Shown here: piece by piece, positions 62,511-64,000 of the stretch
How the letters are laid out: the number at the start of each line of letters is the position of its first letter
Position numbering within the stretch: the stretch's first letter is position 1
DNA from: JAJPKK01 sp963781195
GTDB taxonomy: Bacteria; Pseudomonadota; Alphaproteobacteria; Rhizobiales; Xanthobacteraceae
NCBI GenBank assembly: GCA_963781195.1
Contig: CAWAEZ010000002.1
Coordinates: 1 to 64,000 of the forward strand
Length of the DNA: 64,000 nt
Direction of reading: 5' to 3'
The notes under the pieces: model-generated
Databases searched by the model: none
Told to the model about the DNA's origin: nothing
The model's input: the letters and a program-made list of their open reading frames with translations, nothing else
Translations under genes and position numbers: made by a program

Positions 62511-64000
62511 ATGTTCAATATCCATCGTGAGGAGCTCGATTGGGGTGGGCGTAAGCTCGTCCTCGAGACCGGCAGGATAGCGCGACAGGCCGACGGCGCC
62601 GTCATTGCCACCTATGGCGAGACCACCGTGCTCGCGACAGTCGTCGCCGCCAAGAAGCCGAAGGAAGGCATCGACTTCCTGCCGCTGACCTGCAATTACC
62701 AGGAAAAATTCTACGCCGCCGGTCGCATTCCCGGCGGTTATTTCAAGCGCGAAGGACGCCCCAGCGAGCGCGAGACTCTGGTGTCGCGCCTGATCGACCG
62801 CCCGATCCGGCCGCTGTTCGCCGACGGCTGGCGCTGCGACACCCAGGTCATCGTGACCACCATGTCGCACGACCAGGAGAACAGTCCCGACATCGTCGCC
62901 ATGGTGGCGGCTTCGGCGGCGCTGACCCTGTCCGGCGCCCCGTTCATGGGCCCGATCGGCGCGGCGCGCGTCGGCTTCATCAACAACGAGTTCGTCCTCA
63001 ATCCGCAGATCGACGAGATGACCGAGAGCAATCTCGACCTCGTGGTCGCGGGCACCCAGGACGCGGTGCTGATGGTGGAGTCCGAGGCGAAGGAGCTGCC
63101 CGAGGAGGTCATGCTCGGCGCCGTGATGTTCGGCCACCGCCACTTCCAGCCGGTGATCGAGGCGATCATCCGCCTCGCCGAAAAGGCGGCCAAGGAGCCG
63201 CGCGAGCTCGTGGTGCCGGACAATGCGGCGCTGGAAAAGCAGATGCTCGGCCTCATCGAGCAGGATCTGCGCGCCGCCTACGGGATTCCCGACAAGATGG
63301 CCCGCCACAACGCGGTGGAAGCTGCCAAGGCGAAGGTGATGGCCGCGCTCGCGCCGGAGGGCGGCGAAGCCGCCGCCGACAAGGAGCGGCTGAAGGCGGT
63401 CTTCAAGGAGCTCGAAGCCAAGATCGTCCGCTGGAACATCCTCGACACCAGCCGGCGCATCGACGGTCGCGACCTCAAGACCGTGCGGCCGATCGTGTCC
63501 GAGGTGGGCGTGCTGCCGCGCGCGCACGGCTCGGCGCTGTTCACCCGTGGCGAGACCCAGGCCTTCGTGGTGGCGACGCTCGGCACCGGCGAGGATGAGC
63601 AGTTCATCGACGCGCTGGAAGGCACCTATAAGGAGCACTTCCTGCTGCACTACAATTTTCCTCCGTTCTCGGTCGGCGAGACCGGCCGGATCGGGGCGCC
63701 GGGGCGGCGCGAGGTCGGCCACGGCAAGCTCGCCTGGCGCGCCCTCCATCCGGTGCTGCCGCTGCGCCACGAGTTCCCCTACACCATCCGGGTGGTGTCG
63801 GAGATCACCGAGTCCAACGGCTCGTCGTCGATGGCGACGGTGTGCGGCGCCTCGCTGGCGCTGATGGACGCCGGCGTGCCGCTCAAGGCGCCGACCGCCG
63901 GCATCGCCATGGGCCTCATCCTCGAGGACCAGCGTTTCGCCGTGCTGTCCGACATTCTCGGCGACGAGGACCATCTCGGCGACATGGACTTCAAGGTGGC
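62511..64000 (+). CDS. pnp: Polyribonucleotide nucleotidyltransferase (PNPase), 3' end cut by window
   Basis: PNPase is a phosphorolytic 3'-5' exoribonuclease and degradosome component. The visible 496 residues run from MFNIHREELDWGGRKLVLET through the first RNase PH domain (LVSRLIDRPIRPLF, about 70-100), the helical domain, and into the second RNase PH domain (RAHGSALFTRGETQAFVVAT, SNGSSSMATVCGASLALMDA). The catalytic region (HLGDMDFKVA) is reached, while the KH and S1 domains lie outside. No stop codon occurs before the window edge. A weak GAAAGAAAG SD precedes the ATG. Confidence 0.97.
   Translation, partial: MFNIHREELDWGGRKLVLETGRIARQADGAVIATYGETTVLATVVAAKKPKEGIDFLPLTCNYQEKFYAAGRIPGGYFKREGRPSERETLVSRLIDRPIRPLFADGWRCDTQVIVTTMSHDQENSPDIVAMVAASAALTLSGAPFMGPIGAARVGFINNEFVLNPQIDEMTESNLDLVVAGTQDAVLMVESEAKELPEEVMLGAVMFGHRHFQPVIEAIIRLAEKAAKEPRELVVPDNAALEKQMLGLIEQDLRAAYGIPDKMARHNAVEAAKAKVMAALAPEGGEAAADKERLKAVFKELEAKIVRWNILDTSRRIDGRDLKTVRPIVSEVGVLPRAHGSALFTRGETQAFVVATLGTGEDEQFIDALEGTYKEHFLLHYNFPPFSVGETGRIGAPGRREVGHGKLAWRALHPVLPLRHEFPYTIRVVSEITESNGSSSMATVCGASLALMDAGVPLKAPTAGIAMGLILEDQRFAVLSDILGDEDHLGDMDFKV

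Overview
The window is a GC-rich chromosomal segment of an alphaproteobacterium, most likely a member of the Hyphomicrobiales (Rhizobiales) near Bradyrhizobium, Rhodoplanes or Pseudolabrys. This rests on the order miaB-phoH-ybeY-corC-lnt-praR-metK-trmB-rimP-nusA-ylxR-infB-rbfA-truB-rpsO-pnp, a praR/phrR regulator between lnt and metK, the fused YlxR/L7Ae-like protein, a run of periplasmic Bug (TctC) receptors, and many GC-rich palindromic intergenic repeats. The placement is inferred from synteny and protein style; no search was run.

Layout. 1-8 kb: tRNA-Ala(CGC), a Tat-exported flavin amine oxidase, then on the minus strand the translation block infC-rpmI-rplT-pheS-pheT. pheS and pheT are separated by an array of 180-bp palindromic repeats. 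8-30 kb: mostly single genes of metabolism and envelope: a glycosyltransferase, alpha/beta hydrolase, atypical SDR, DapA-like aldolase, cNMP-binding protein, outer-membrane barrel, secreted TPR-CHAT protein followed by an OmpA-domain protein, malate/lactate-type dehydrogenase, tandem GNAT, NodB-type deacetylase, Gfo/Idh oxidoreductase plus SDR pair, an ABC binding protein, a secreted endostatin-like protein, 3-hydroxyanthranilate dioxygenase, a metallo-beta-lactamase-fold protein and a sugar/adenosine kinase. 30-33.5 kb: murJ, trpS and a universal stress protein. 33.7-38.2 kb: four intact tandem Bug receptors and the remnant of a fifth, without tctA/tctB. 38.2-42.6 kb, minus strand: a cbb3-type oxidase variant (CcoN, CcoO, CcoQ-like, an Ig-like/di-haem protein and a TsdA-like di-haem cytochrome). 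42.8-64 kb, plus strand: nfuA, tsaB-rimI-plsC, then the long translation, RNA-modification and envelope block ending in a pnp gene cut by the window edge.

The most notable observations are: nusA is broken by one base into a 385-aa NTD-S1-KH part and a translationally coupled 147-aa C-terminal part; infC appears to start at ATT; pheS and pheT are pushed apart by a 4.6-copy array with a 360-bp higher-order period; metK has a compact leader fold that would pair over its GTG start; pnp has mutually exclusive leader hairpins; a tRNA-like fragment lies before rbfA; and the oxidase operon carries an unusual di-haem subunit.

No CRISPR array, prophage, transposase gene or integrase was seen.
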